NCBI GenBank assembly: GCA_964019425.1
Contig: OZ025801.1
Coordinates: 372,001-436,000 of the forward strand
Reading direction: 5' to 3'
Source of the DNA: Flectonema sp. DT1601
Taxonomy: Eukaryota > Euglenozoa > Diplonemea > Diplonemida > Diplonemidae
DNA length: 64,000 bases
Below are positions 1 to 12,700 of the stretch, in pieces. Made by a program: the position numbers and the translations under genes. How positions within the stretch are numbered: position 1 is the first letter of the stretch; each line of letters begins with the position of its first letter. Below the pieces are notes generated by a model that was not told where the DNA came from, made no database searches, and worked only from the letters and a program-made list of their open reading frames with translations.

Positions 1-918
1 CAAATTTGCCGATAGAAATAAAAAAAGAAAAAGAAAGCCATTCAGATGAACTTGCTATTTCATTGATTGCAGAGAAAACATAACATAATAAATAACAGAA
101 AAAAATTTTTTTTCCCCCCTGACTTCGTCGGTGCAAAAAAACAAAAATAAGCATCAATACACGTGCCATACCTCTGGAGAAGCAGACGAGAAAAAGAAGT
201 GCATTGAACGAATAAAAAAAGCAGTTATCCTTATGTCTGTGACGCAAAGTCACCTGCAGAGAACACATGATATTTATTTATTTACGAAACCTAGGAACCA
301 AAAGCCAGGAAAAGCTCAATAGGGATAACAGTTATATCGCTACCAGCGACCACAAGACTCTCACAGACGATAAGAGACGTAGAATAACCTGGAACAAATG
401 ACTACCTAAACCCACGCCCACGCGAGCACAGACAGTGTTAAAGACGGCTGATAACTCCAATTTTCGTTAAAAAGAGGGAGAACATGCCACATTAGATCAG
501 AAAATAAGAAATAAAGTGATAAAAAAAAACTTGAATGGAACTGAGATAAAAATAATAAAATTTAATAAAAAAAGTGGTTCTAGAAATCCAATCGAAATCA
601 GACTTGCGCTATTTCTTTTTTATTTTTTTTTCTGTTTATAAAACATAATCGGCATTAACGTGAACCAGAAGAGGATCAATCACGGAGATTGTGTTTATAG
701 CTTCGGCCGGAAGGAATGACTAAAATCAAATGGGAGAGTCTGTTTTGGATCATAACTGCCTGATTAATTGTTAAGTGGAGAAAAAAAAATATGTATTTTA
801 AACTTTTTTTTAAAAAAAAATACCTTCGAATTGTGATTGAAGCGGCCTACCCACCCGGAAGGTTGGAGTGGCTGCCTATCAATACTGAACAAACGGCGAA
901 CGGGCTCTCCATTTACTT

Positions 919-952
919 AGTATCATTAATTTTAGAACAGAAAAGTGAGAAT
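919..952. repeat. Dispersed 34-bp repeat, copy 1
   Basis: A 34-bp block beginning AGTATCATTAATTTTAGAAC recurs inside two longer repeats at 6107-6206 and 6346-6444. Here only this core is shared; the flanks differ. Its origin is unknown. Confidence 0.7.
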
Positions 953-2911
953 TAGGTAGCAAGTCCAACTATCCACTGAGTACGACGCACCAAAGAGAAC
1001 CAGCAGATCTCCAATACCGCGGTAGTAGTTTGAAGCCATTCCCTGAAAAGGATTATTTTGATAGTTTCAGCACTGGGTATACTAATTTGTAACCACAATG
1101 CATCAACCTTGATAGACTTATCAAAAAAAAAGAAATTGAGAAAATAAAAAACCACCATAGTCAGTAAGTACTATGATAATTAATTGAACAAAATAATTTA
1201 AAAAAAAAAAAAAAAAAAAAGAAAGAAAACAACTTATTTAGTGAAGATTCCATTAGAACCTGCAGCCACCTTCTATGAAATAATAAAAAGAAGGTTTTTA
1301 CCATCTGATTCCAAAGAAATCTATTGAATTGAGGTGAGAGGAAGAAACACAAAACACATTCTTGCAAACTATGTAATAAAGTTTTTTTTTTTTTTGTAAG
1401 TGGGAAAACCGGTCTGACCAATCAGCAGGTTAACTTCATATAAAAAAAGATGATTTTATCGTTTTTAAGACTTCGGATGGTACAAAAACAATGACCTAAA
1501 TTCTCACATGTTTCGGAACCTCCTTCCGCAGTCAAAATAACAAAACAACTTTTTTCGAATAAAATTTTGCTCTTGAAATCAAACGAATTCTCCCTTTTTT
1601 TATTTTCTTTCTTTCTTTCTTTTCCTTTTTCGCACAAGTATTTTTGAGATCAAAAAATATCAACAAACGTTAGAGTAGTCACACTGTGAGAAGAGACGAC
1701 TACCAAGACGCACCTCATTCATGAAACAGGAATGAAGTGCGTCTATCAATTAACGGAATCTACTGACGATCTCAGAAATTATTTTTTGAAAAATTATTAT
1801 TAATCGGGTCTCTTTATCGTTTGTCAACGTGAATGACGTATCCCAACAGAGCACACTCTTCGGGTTTTTTTCTTTCTTTTCTTTTTCTCTAAAATCAAGC
1901 AGATGAACACACAGCTGTGAGCTGGCGTGTACTTAACACAAAAACAGAATTATCAGAATGGTGTCTGACAGGGTAGTTTGAGAGTCCAAAAAGCGTGGTG
2001 CGAGTACCAGTTGATATTGAACCCGTCGTTTCGAGACAGAAGGATAAGTGGACAGTTACTCAACTCTCTCAGTGATTATACAAAAAGAATGATGTCACAG
2101 ATAACACAAAAAAAAAAAAAAAGAAATTATCCACAAAATAAAAACCAAACTACTGGTGAGGGATGGAGGTCTAGACAGACGTCCCTCTGACATATTTTTT
2201 GATCGAAATTTTCTTAATTTTGAAAAAAAAAAATTTCTCTGTAACTCAAAATAGTCATCTATGGTCCAGGAGTTGTACATGGTTTTTAGAAGTGAATGTC
2301 ATTCAAGAAAAGAAAAGAAAGAAAAAAGAATTGGCTTTAACTTCAACTATACAGAAAATAATGATATAACACTGTGATTTTTTGTTTGTGCACGAAACCG
2401 TGAACCGACTTAAACTGATAAAGCTAAAGGAGGTTTACGTGTGCTGCCAACATTCTTTTTCGTTCTTACAATACTTGTTAAATGCAAAAAAAAATTTTTT
2501 TTTTGCTCCCAGCCCTGGATGAATCTGAGACGTAATATCCGCCAGCTAGAAACTGACCGCAAGAATGATTAAAATGGAAAGATGTGAAAATTATAAAAAT
2601 AAAATAAATAAATTGAATCATGAAAAAAAAGAAATAATGTTCAGGATTGTCGTTTACGTAAAATTTAACGTAAAAAGAATAATAAATTGAAAAGGGGAAA
2701 AAAAAAATGTTTCCCTCCTAACTTACATAATAATTTCAACTAAGTGGACAATAAAGGAAGAGGATAAAAGAACTGAAACAACATGTTCCCCTCTCTCATC
2801 GTAAGCAATGGTGACATTTAAAAAAAAAAAAAAAGAAGAAGATCGAAATTTTTTCTTTCCTCTTCGTTTAATACCTTAATGTAAAGAACAGAAAATAATT
2901 TTTTATATCAA

Positions 2912-3162
2912 CCCATTAAGGACAGGGGACTACTACAGTGGTTATTTTGAAAGTCTTATTTTCGCTAAGGGAAAGCCCGGGTGTAACCGAGGCCGTTTCG
3001 CTACGAATCTCGGGTGGGATGGTGTCGTTCACTGCGAATTTTAACGGGCAGGCAATGGTTCACTTTGTCATATCACCTTTCTGAGTCACCCTACCCCTTT
3101 TCCTCATTGGTTCTTTTTTCAAAAAAAGTCAAAAATCCGGGTTTACACCCGTCCTTAATGGG
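2912..3162. mobile_element. MITE-like non-autonomous element (piggyBac-like ends?)
   Basis: The sequence CCCATTAAGGAC at 2912-2923 returns as its exact reverse complement at 3151-3162, enclosing 251 bp with no coding capacity. Just inside each end is a second related inverted block (around 2974-2987 and 3137-3150, sharing GGGTGTAA). The right end is followed by TTAA and the left is preceded by TCAA, consistent with a TTAA target duplication with one substitution. This suggests a piggyBac-related MITE. The inverted repeat is certain; the family is an inference. Confidence 0.6.
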
Positions 3163-3617
3163 TTAAAAAAAATACTCAATACAGGGTGAGAAGAGATCGC
3201 GTTCTACGGTATCAACGCGGTGAAAGATTAGCAGAAAACCAGACCAGCTAATGAAAAGACACGCGGCTAGCGGTACCTGCGGTAGAAAAAGGGGTGACAT
3301 TTTGCCAACGTAAAACAATACACTCCACGCCAGTACAGAGATACTGAGGCAGAGTGCAAAAGGGGGTAATTTGATACTGCATTTTTAAGCTCAAAGGAAC
3401 AACAATTTCTTTTTTGGGAGGTCTTTAAAAGTTGTGATACGCACCTCTGTGTAACAACTACCAGGTCGTGTGTAATGTAAAAACATTATAAAGTAAACAC
3501 CCCCGAGATGGATCTTACAATTGTGTTTCTCTTCTTGTTACCACAAACCTGCTAATTATCAAACAGAAATACTAAAACATCACTTTTACAGACGATTGTC
3601 ATTCACAGTCTTCCATT

Positions 3618-6062
3618 TTAGATAAGTTCAGAAGAAACGAACCTTATCGTGTTAATTTTTGAATCCTTCGCTTTCGTTATTTTTTTAACTAAATCCTCGA
3701 ATTCTGAGTTCCCCGAAGCTCGCTCAAGAGCTTCATGGTATAACTCAGCTAAGTATAGTTCCATTATCTCATTGTAAGCTTTTGTAGGATGTTTTGCTTC
3801 ACTTTCTAATTGATACATCCATTCTTCAGCTGCGACTTTCTTCTCACCTAAAACAGAATAAATTATCAGTGAATTACTCCTCTTGTATTTAGGATACCAC
3901 AACTGGTCTTCTATTCTCGTATGAAACTCCGTAGCAATATCTCGTTCAGCTATTGGACAACAAACAAGATTCGTGTTTAGGATTCGATTGACCCTTTCGA
4001 GTGCATTGGCTACTGAAAAAACACATCCAATGACGCTAAACTTTTTAAGACCTTCGCATCCAATATTTCCACACTTTGCTGTACCTGTTGCAGTCGATGC
4101 TGATATTTTAAATGGAGCTGATGAGATGATTGCTTTACAAGTTATGACTGATTGAACAGAATGATTTCCACAAGTTCTTGGTCCATTGAACATCATCGTG
4201 AAACGATCACCACTAAACCCATCAGCGATACCACCATTAGATGTACATTGGTCTAAAGACCTTGTTAGGTATTCTCTATGATCGTTGATGTTGTTAGCCT
4301 CTGAAGAGAATCCAATTACATTCGTTATCGCTATTGATACCCGACGTTGCTTTACTACGTATGATATTCTGATATTAGAGACGTCGCCTCCAAGATTGGA
4401 CGTATTTGATGTAGCGGATGATCGTGAATTTGATAAAGCTGATCTTTTAGTAATCGTATCAGAGTATTTTTCTGTACCATCTTCACTTTGAGACTCAACT
4501 AAGACTGACTGAGGTATGAAGTTTCTGTACTCTTTTAGATTACTAATCATTTGAATAAATGATATTTGCATCTCTCCAACTTCTGTCAAGCTAGATAATG
4601 GACGGTTTTCATTCACGTCTTCAAGTCTCATTATGGCGACACTTGCCATCTCTCTTTTTAATGCTAAAATCGGACTGGTGACAGCTGATATAGCGAAGAA
4701 TGCAATGAGTAATAACATCGAGCCAGTTGACGTGATTATTAAGATAATTACAAGTCGAGAGTGTTCTCTGTCGTTGGATACTTGTTTTGAGCTGGTTGTT
4801 ATCACGTTTCTTGTTGTGTTTGCTGTTCTTTCAACGTCTCCAAGAATGTAGTTTTTGTCGAGTGCTGTAATGACATACCAGTCTACCTCACGACCGTTAT
4901 TAAAAGAGTTTACCGATACAAAGAAAATCTCATGTCCATCTCCAGTATCAATGCTGATTTCAAAAGTTCCCTTACCAACTTTTGATTCATATTTTCCAAT
5001 GAATTGATTTTCAATATAATTAGCTGTCTCTCTTATTATTCTATCACTCGCTTCGGTTGCTGGTATCGTCGTCACATTCGTTCTTTCAGCTCTCTCTCCA
5101 GATTTCCCGTGTGAGGCAGCCGTCATATGTAATCCAACAGGAATATTTAACCAATTATTCTCCTTAACTAAACAATAGACTCTACCTTTGCCTGGAATAT
5201 TTAATCCACGTAGTGCTTGTGAAACTTGCCTGATGTCGCTAGCAACGTACGCAACACCCATGTATTCATTCTTTGAATTGTAGTAAGTTCCCAATCCGAG
5301 AACAACGATGTAGGGGACTAGGGGAACAGGTACTGAAAATATAATATTTTCAATTCCCCGTGGGATGGATATACCAAAATTTTGAATCGCATGAGCAACA
5401 CGAATCTTTGGATCACCGTAACAAGGTTTCATTGGGACTCCAGGATTGTGTTTCCATTCTACGCAAGGAGCGTATTGGGGAGTTGAAGTTACAAAGTCTC
5501 CTGTGAATTCTTCAACTGTTCCCCAAGCAGTTCTGTTTTCAATTGGAGTACCAGTTGGGTAGTATTTACTACCATTGCTCATAATCAAAGCATCATGCGC
5601 TAGAATACCACCACCGAAATCTTCATCCGACTGGAATAACATTAGTAGAGCAGTGTCTTTGTTAGACACTCCGATTGCAGCTACTCCGCTTTTGCGATGC
5701 GCTGCGTAGACGTTGCGAACGATGGATCGTTTGCTCCACAAGTAGTCCCAACTCTCAAGGTCTTCATCAGATCCAGCAAGCATCTCAGTTAGTAGGATTT
5801 CAGTTATTGATTGCTGTGTTGCGAAATGTTCACTAAGAACGTTATTCAGATTTCCGTATAATAACTGTAAGTAGTCGTTTGTTTTATTCCACATTGCGCC
5901 ACTTGTAAAATCAAAACACTGATCAACTGACGAATCTCTATTCTTTTCAGTCTTTGAAATCGCGCCTTCGGCCGAAATAGCAGCCAGAGTAGAACAGATC
6001 ACAGCAGTCACCGCAATGCATCCAAACACCAGCAAATTGCTCGCCAACTTAATGGGAAACAT
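3618..6062 (-). CDS. Cache-HAMP receptor with degenerate class III nucleotide cyclase domain
   Basis: An intronless 814-aa membrane receptor. A signal anchor spans residues 10-30. A large extracellular region (about 35-435) ends in a dCache-like pattern (WYVITALDKNYIL at 395-407). A second membrane segment lies at 437-462, a HAMP-like helix pair at 459-515, and a class III cyclase homology domain at about 570-740. The cyclase landmarks are present but altered: the first metal-binding site, usually F-x-D-I/V-x-G-F, reads ITNVIGFSS with Asn for Asp, although GDRFTMMF and CGNIGC match the family. It is probably catalytically dead or works only as a heterodimer partner. The chosen ATG lies 16 nt after CTCCCTTCAG. 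Such receptors bind small extracellular ligands. This is the last gene of the cluster in the window. Confidence 0.75.
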   Translation of the reverse strand: MFPIKLASNLLVFGCIAVTAVICSTLAAISAEGAISKTEKNRDSSVDQCFDFTSGAMWNKTNDYLQLLYGNLNNVLSEHFATQQSITEILLTEMLAGSDEDLESWDYLWSKRSIVRNVYAAHRKSGVAAIGVSNKDTALLMLFQSDEDFGGGILAHDALIMSNGSKYYPTGTPIENRTAWGTVEEFTGDFVTSTPQYAPCVEWKHNPGVPMKPCYGDPKIRVAHAIQNFGISIPRGIENIIFSVPVPLVPYIVVLGLGTYYNSKNEYMGVAYVASDIRQVSQALRGLNIPGKGRVYCLVKENNWLNIPVGLHMTAASHGKSGERAERTNVTTIPATEASDRIIRETANYIENQFIGKYESKVGKGTFEISIDTGDGHEIFFVSVNSFNNGREVDWYVITALDKNYILGDVERTANTTRNVITTSSKQVSNDREHSRLVIILIITSTGSMLLLIAFFAISAVTSPILALKREMASVAIMRLEDVNENRPLSSLTEVGEMQISFIQMISNLKEYRNFIPQSVLVESQSEDGTEKYSDTITKRSALSNSRSSATSNTSNLGGDVSNIRISYVVKQRRVSIAITNVIGFSSEANNINDHREYLTRSLDQCTSNGGIADGFSGDRFTMMFNGPRTCGNHSVQSVITCKAIISSAPFKISASTATGTAKCGNIGCEGLKKFSVIGCVFSVANALERVNRILNTNLVCCPIAERDIATEFHTRIEDQLWYPKYKRSNSLIIYSVLGEKKVAAEEWMYQLESEAKHPTKAYNEIMELYLAELYHEALERASGNSEFEDLVKKITKAKDSKINTIRFVSSELI

Positions 6063-6078
6063 GATACTGGTTTATAAA

Positions 6079-6095
6079 CTGAAGGGAGAGGATAT
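6079..6095 (-). promoter_or_regulatory. Candidate 5' splice acceptor (AG at 6079-6080)
   Basis: On the minus strand CCTCTCCCTTCAG precedes the cyclase start by 16 nt. This is a T-rich acceptor type, unlike the A-rich acceptors of the internal introns. Confidence 0.5.
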
Positions 6096-6106
6096 GATAA
6101 TAGTTG

Positions 6107-6206
6107 TTCTATTCACAGTATAGTATCATTAATTTTAGAACAGAAAAGTGAGAATAAGAAAAGTAGAGATTAATAAAAGAAAAGTATTCATTTCTGCAGT
6201 TTCCTA
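6107..6206. repeat. 100-bp direct repeat, copy A
   Basis: This is nearly identical to 6346-6444 (a few substitutions or indels, one of them T/C within GAGATYAATAAAAG). It contains the 34-bp core also found at 919-952. It lies between the cyclase and channel genes. Confidence 0.8.
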
Positions 6207-6345
6207 ACATCAAAGGGTAATAGAATATGTAGTTTCAGGAGCCTTAATCTTATACTACTCGTCCCTTTTTAGGCCTTCATCAGTAAGTTCTAAGGGACTT
6301 CATTCTATGTTGAAGTTGCTATCTTTCAAAGATAAAAATCCATCA

Positions 6346-6444
6346 TTCTATTCACAGCTAGTATCATTAATTTTAGAACAGAAAAGTGAGAATAAGAAAA
6401 GTAGAGATCAATAAAAGAAAAGTATTCATTTCTGCAGTTTCCTA
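6346..6444. repeat. 100-bp direct repeat, copy B
   Basis: Second copy of the repeat, starting TTCTATTCACAG and ending TGCAGTTTCCTA. Directly after it a third short piece, CCTATTCACAGCTAG, repeats the repeat's beginning, so the unit may once have been tandem. Confidence 0.8.
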
Positions 6445-6778
6445 TTCACAGCTAGGTAGTTGATCAGTAAGTATCTTCAAATATTATTATAAACCTGTCT
6501 TGATGAATGATGATTCACATTTTTAATTAAAATTACTAAAAAATATGAACGTAAAATTCTAACAAAGCGCCTTGAGACGCTCTCCAATAAAATACTAAAC
6601 TGAAGTCAACGAAGACAATTCAAAAAAGAAAAAAAACACACAAAACACACAGAGATAATAAATAGTCTATTGTCACCTTTTTTTGGTTGATGAGATTCGT
6701 CAAAAAAGGTGTTGTGGAAAGAACAAAATAAAAAATGATAATAATAAACAAAAGATACAGCTAAATGGATGTTTAAAA

Positions 6779-9700
6779 CTAAAAACCAAAAGCCGGCGGT
6801 TGAGAAGGTGTACTTCCATGATGAATGGCACGTCGAAGTTCGTCTTGGGCAGAATGCAACTGATGAAGGGAAGAATCAAGTTTATCAAGTTGTTCATGAA
6901 TGGTGTCGAGTGAAGATGCTGTTGACTGAACGTTGTGTTTAACTCCATCAACGTTTTCGTAAACCTCAGCGAGTGATGTTTGAATCCTCTGTCGGGTTTT
7001 TAATAATCGACTAACAGCTTCCTTTCTCATAATACGAGCAGGGAATTCTTCACAAGAAAAAGCCGATTCCATCGCCTCTATGAATTCTTCTCCCTTATGA
7101 AGAAACCTTCTCCGAATTTTTCGAAAAACCTTCCCTAGCAACACCATCACCGGATTTCCAGTACCTCGGGGTTTTGGAACCCTTGTTAGCTGGTACTGAT
7201 AATGATCAATTATCTGCCAACTCCATCGTTCAACAGATTTTGTTAAATTCTCTTCGTAGATGTTTCCAACGACGGCGATGAAGACGTTTATCAAAACCAA
7301 ATTTGCTAAAAATAAAGTCAACATAAACAACAACGGTCCTACCAACCAAGATTCTTGAAAGGCATTGAAATCCCACTGACCGAATACAATTTGAGTAAAA
7401 CTGACGAGAGTAGATTTAAAACTCTTAAACTGATCTGATGTAGTTCCAAGTAGAAGGTGTAATCCTAACATCAAAGCGATACTGATGACCATAAAAACTA
7501 CAAAGAAAATGAGTACTTTGCTATCTCCGATGGTGGCTGTGATGGCGTTAGCGACAGAACCAAGTTTCGGTAAGATCATAATATACTTTAATAACTTTAC
7601 AAAATACAAAACTAAAACTAATGCCCACAACTCTCTCTCAGCTACAGTTAGCGCAGCAACTTCCCAAAGATCAAAGAAAGTGTCTTTGTTTGTTATGATT
7701 TCCTCTGCATCTAATGCGACGGTTGCGCTAATGTAACTTCCTCGAGTACCAACAACTAACCAGAACATTAAAACACTGAGAAGGTCAACAAGATTCCAGT
7801 CTCTCCAGAAGTATCTCGCTAAACCAATCCAGATGTATGAAAGGACATTAAAAACTTTTTTCGAAATCGATAACGACAGCGATTGTCCCTCATGTTTATT
7901 TTCCTTCTCCTTTGCGATTCGCTGCTGTCGAGTTAGTTTTCGTTGGGTTCGTTCTTGAAGCCATTCCATGTCTTTAGATTCTTTTTTTAATCTCTTATCA
8001 TCGTCTTTCCAACTCTGATTAACATGAAGCCAAGACTCCCACACATCACAAGCCTCATCATACGTCAGTATCAAGACACTTAAAAGTAAACAAATCTCAA
8101 GAAAGAAAACCATACTATCAAAGAGTGTGTGACACGATAATTGTTTTGACGTCGCTCCAACAACGCAAGATTCTAATTTAATGTGAGTAAGTCTCATACT
8201 TGAATGACAACCACCGTAGTTTGTAATCTCAAATAGTATTCTTGTGTTTAAGAATCTGTGAGCACTTGGATTATAAATATTAAATTCTACGAATAAAGCT
8301 CTGGTCTGTAAGTCAATCCAACGTTCAGTCTGAAGGTCTCTAAACATAGTACTGGTGATATTCATTACGGGAGTATCAATAACGTATCCCGTGTTTGGGT
8401 AGTTTATATCCATCTGTGACGCCCATCCATAAAGAGATGGGTCAGCTTTACCTGATACGAATGTTGATTTTTGATAAGTACCTCCAGAAAGTTCATTTTC
8501 GCTAGTCCATGATCCATAACACTCTCTGTAGTATGGTTCAATCCACGATGGTCTTGAACATGATCCAGCTTTCACTCGTAGCTGACGTAACCTAACTGAT
8601 CCTACTACTGTGAGGGTTCCAATTTGATCATCTTTAATTTTATCAAATAAATCAGTAAATGGACCTGCCAACCAATCATGTAACTCCTCAGTATCTCCAA
8701 CTGTTATTAGAGTTCTTGAAAACGGACTGTCTGAAAAATGAACTTCTTCATCTCTAATCGCGTCACGGAATCCTTGTATTAAGAAATAAGCGTCTTCGTG
8801 AAATAAATTAGTTTTATTGTGAGCAACCATGCAGAGGACCGCAAGGAATAAAAAATAAAAAGTAGCCTCCCATAAGAATATCTTCGTTGCCTGTAATGCT
8901 AATTTTCGTTGAATTCGAGGGTCCTTATTAAGAAGCGTTATCTGATCTCTGAGAATGTTGTGATCCCGTTCCCATTCTCTCGATAAGTTTTCTTTATAAA
9001 AACCCTTTTCTTGAAATGAATGGTGAAGTAGTAGTGCGATACTACAATCATGAGCGTCGACCGATCCCGACACCCTTTTATTCCTCCAATATGGTTTTGC
9101 TCCTGCTTCCATAAGAGGCTTAATACAAATTGGATGACAGAGTGAAGCAGCAACATGAAGAGGAGTGTTTCCCTCAGTATCTAAACTGTGAATATCATTC
9201 TTTTGAACATGAGGATTATTTATAAGAATATTCAAACATTCAATCGACCCTGCATAACAACTATAATGCATCGCAGCTCTTTCTAATATTTCAGTCCTTG
9301 CTGATGCGCTTGCGGGATGTTCGTTGACGGCTCTTTCTAGGAGTCTTTTTTGATCTCTTGCTGCAGCCCAATGAATTAAATTTAAACCACCGTCAACTTC
9401 TTCCCATGATATCTTTCCTAGAATGGGTTCATCGTTTATTATGTTTATACTTTTAAATTCCCGTCGATGTTGGAGTTGGATATCACCGAATTCAGAAGGC
9501 AACGACACTTTAGGAAACAGTTCCACAGCATCACCCCAACGCATAATACTCGACACGCAATACGGAGCGAACTTCAATGCGATTAGAAGTGTTGTCGCAG
9601 AGTAGTCAGAATGAACCATACTATTAACACCCATTCTATCCCATGTTCTTGATAGGATCAGACGCTCAGTACAACCTGATGAGGTCGCGAAGTATGAATG

Positions 9701-12700
9701 TTCTGGTTCATCAATAACAGGAGGGACATCTATATATTGTTTACATCCTCTCGGTGGGGGGTTACCAGATACTGAGATACTTCTCTCCATGAATGAACAG
9801 GCGATTAGTTGTTTCGCAACTCTGACATGTCGAAACACACGAATTCCTAACTTTGCGATATCCGGTTCGAGATCCTGCGCAGTATCTAAATAAGTAGTAA
9901 GTCTATCTGATCTGTGGAATAAAGTAACGTCTGACATTCCAGATACAAGAAATGAAGGATGTCGTATTGATAATTGATCATGTCGTAGCTGTGACACTGC
10001 CGTGTTGAATGCTCCAAAACTGGCTTCAGCTGGACTAGGCATTGGAGATGCCGGTGACATAGGAGATGGAATACCTGCTGAAGCAGCATATGGAACCGCT
10101 CGCGTAAAAAAACCAGCAGCAGTAGCACCAGTTCTTATGTGATACGGTTGTTTATTACGAGGTGCGGCAATCGCTTGACCAGAACTTCCAACGACATCCC
10201 AACGACCTCCAAATGCGACGTTATCATCATAGTCAGTGACTCCAATGTAAATAAGTGATGCGTGAATAGGAAGTAATCCTTCTTTGTCTCGTTCTTTGCA
10301 TCCCCAAATATCAACATAGTGATCTAACTCTAGTCGTTCTGTTTCATAGCAAAGCGATCTTTTTAATAAACCTCCTTGAGCTTTTTGTTGTCCAATCATA
10401 CACTCAACTACTTCATCGAGTCCGAAGTGGATTGCAAGTCTGAGAGGTGTGATGTCGTCGCATTTCTTCTTTGGTATGTCAAGAAAATAACAAGGATCTC
10501 TGCTGTTTAAATAATTTATTGTCTTCCTCAACACGTTTAGAGTGTCCTGATAAAGAGAAGTCTTCAATCGGTTTTCTGCTTCTTCTTTAATTTTAAAAAG
10601 AGGACTCGTTTTAATTGTCGCTCTCCTCAACATCATTGCAGCGCTGGTGTAATCAGCAACAGCGACATCATCGCCTTGTCCAGCTTCGCAATCTCGTTTA
10701 CGTTCGTGTAGTAGTTTAATTAGATATTGTAAAGGATATTTGCGTAATGAATCTGAAACAATAAATTTAACATTCTCAAGTGTGAAATAGTGAAGCGGAG
10801 TTAATCCACTTTGTGCTAATTCCGACAGCTGTCTATTTCCAGGTGATGCTGACGGGGATAATCGAGTAGCCCTTCTAGTAGACGTGTTCCTTGGTTGAGA
10901 ACCTTCATCAGGTGTGCTGTAGAGTTCAGGTGAGAAGGTTGCAGCAGCTAAGAAGATTTCACCGACATGTCGATTATCAGAACCAAAATCAATAGTTTTA
11001 CAAGAAAGTCCTCTGAGAAGTTTCATCTGAACGAATTCTCTCGGAACTGTTGACTCTCCGTCATCAAGAAAGTTTAAATTCTGAAATCTAATAACCTGAA
11101 CAGCTGTGTGTCTTTTGACGTATTCTAATAGACCTTTTGCGGCATCAACATCGAACAGAGTACTACATCGTTGTTGGAATTGAGAAACATCAACCATGAT
11201 CCCTTTACCAAATGTTGAAAGGATATCTAGTGCTTCATTAGCAGTCTTTCTATCTTTCTTTAATGAAAGAACTTTCAAGATGTCTTTTCGATAACGCTGT
11301 TCGTGGAAATTTTCAATTGATATTGATCTGTCATCTAAAAGGGTCCTCAATGACACTTCAGCTCTGTGAACTCTCTTTTCTTCTTCGATGGCTAAGGTTT
11401 GTTTTCCGAGATCCTCATCCGACGCAAAGGTGTACGAATCAGTAGTTTCAGAATACACAAAATGATGCATAATCAAATCAATCTGTGTACACGTAACGAA
11501 GTTTAAATCCAACGTAAAGTTATTAGAACCAGTCACCAATGAAGCCAGAGGTCTGACCTCTTCTAAACCATCACCAAGAGAAGGAGAGACTGATATATCA
11601 CCGTATGTTCCAGATGTGTATTTTAGTATTGATAAGTTTGAAAGAGCAGAAACAGTTACACTCGTGTGCGTAATCCAATCTTCGAGAAGACTTTCTTCAG
11701 CAGGACTCAATACGACCCCTTGAATGTCTAAATGTGTTAGTAAGATAGAGTTGGGTTGAACTATTCTGCTCCATAAAGTGTTCATAAGGACTTCACTCAT
11801 TAGTAGTGTTGTTCCATGGCTTGGATAAGTAGTTTCATGACGTTCTTTAAATAAAGTAAACGTTTCTGGGATATGATCGGCACTCAAACAATAAAAATAA
11901 TGATCGAAAATATCACATCCCATTGGACGAGATTTCATTTCCAAAACACTACAACGCTGACGAGCTTCTGAATAGGTATGACTCAGCTCATGGTGATGAG
12001 CTGCAACCAACGGCATCCAAATTTTCTTACTCGATTTTCCTTTTCCGGATGTACCTTTTTGGTATTCAATGCAATCATTGTCGAGAATGTTTTTAACCCA
12101 AAGTTCAATATCGAGGTTTTCCATTTCGTCAATGTAGACAAATCCATATCGATCAATACTTCCACTTCGCATTGCCATGTTCTCATCTCCGTAATAACAA
12201 AACTGACCTCCATAACGTTTTGAAGGATTCATTCTCATGAGGAATGTACTTGACGATGATATGACTTGAAATCGGACATGAATACCACTTTGAGTTTGAA
12301 TAAAGTCAGCTTGGATTGTTGAATCTTCATTGTCGACGACGTAACTGTACATCGGATAACATAATTCTATCCATGAGAAGGGACAATCTCTTACGGATAC
12401 TTCTTGTAAGGCTTGACTCAGACCTAATAGAATCTGACATGATCGGAGTCGACCTGTTTTGTGGTATTAATATGAGTGGCGTGTTGAGGTAATTCATTCG
12501 AAGAAAAGAGAGAACAAGAAAAAATAATAATACCTGTCAACATCCCAGCATAATTGTAGTGTTGATGAAGTGGAATTGTAAGTACCTGATCAGAACTTTC
12601 ATTTCTAAGACCGTTTATCAACGAAGTAAATAAAACTCTAATTGAATCAAGTGAAAGAGGTGATTGACTTTGAGGAACAGCATCATAAGGAATAGAAATA

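Larger units (their letters stand above)
1..3617. other. Non-coding region at the 3' end of the gene cluster
   Basis: I see no credible gene here. The open frames are under 90 codons, are rich in Phe/Lys from A and T runs, and match nothing recognised. The stretch contains many homopolymers, one copy of a dispersed repeat (919-952) and a MITE-like inverted-repeat element (2912-3162). It lies downstream of the last minus-strand gene, so it could hold that gene's 3' UTR, a transcription termination or strand-switch region, or simply intergenic DNA. No tRNA, rRNA or snRNA pattern was recognised on either strand. Confidence 0.6.
6063..6778. other. Intergenic spacer with direct repeats
   Basis: This 716-bp gap lies between the channel's stop codon and the cyclase's start. 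It holds the two 100-bp repeats and a short acceptor-like tract next to the cyclase start. No further gene is visible. Confidence 0.7.

Noticed and set aside
919-952. The 34-bp repeat as a spliced-leader exon
   Set aside because: On neither strand is it followed by a convincing donor plus Sm site and T-run terminator, and it is embedded in a longer repeat at two of three places.
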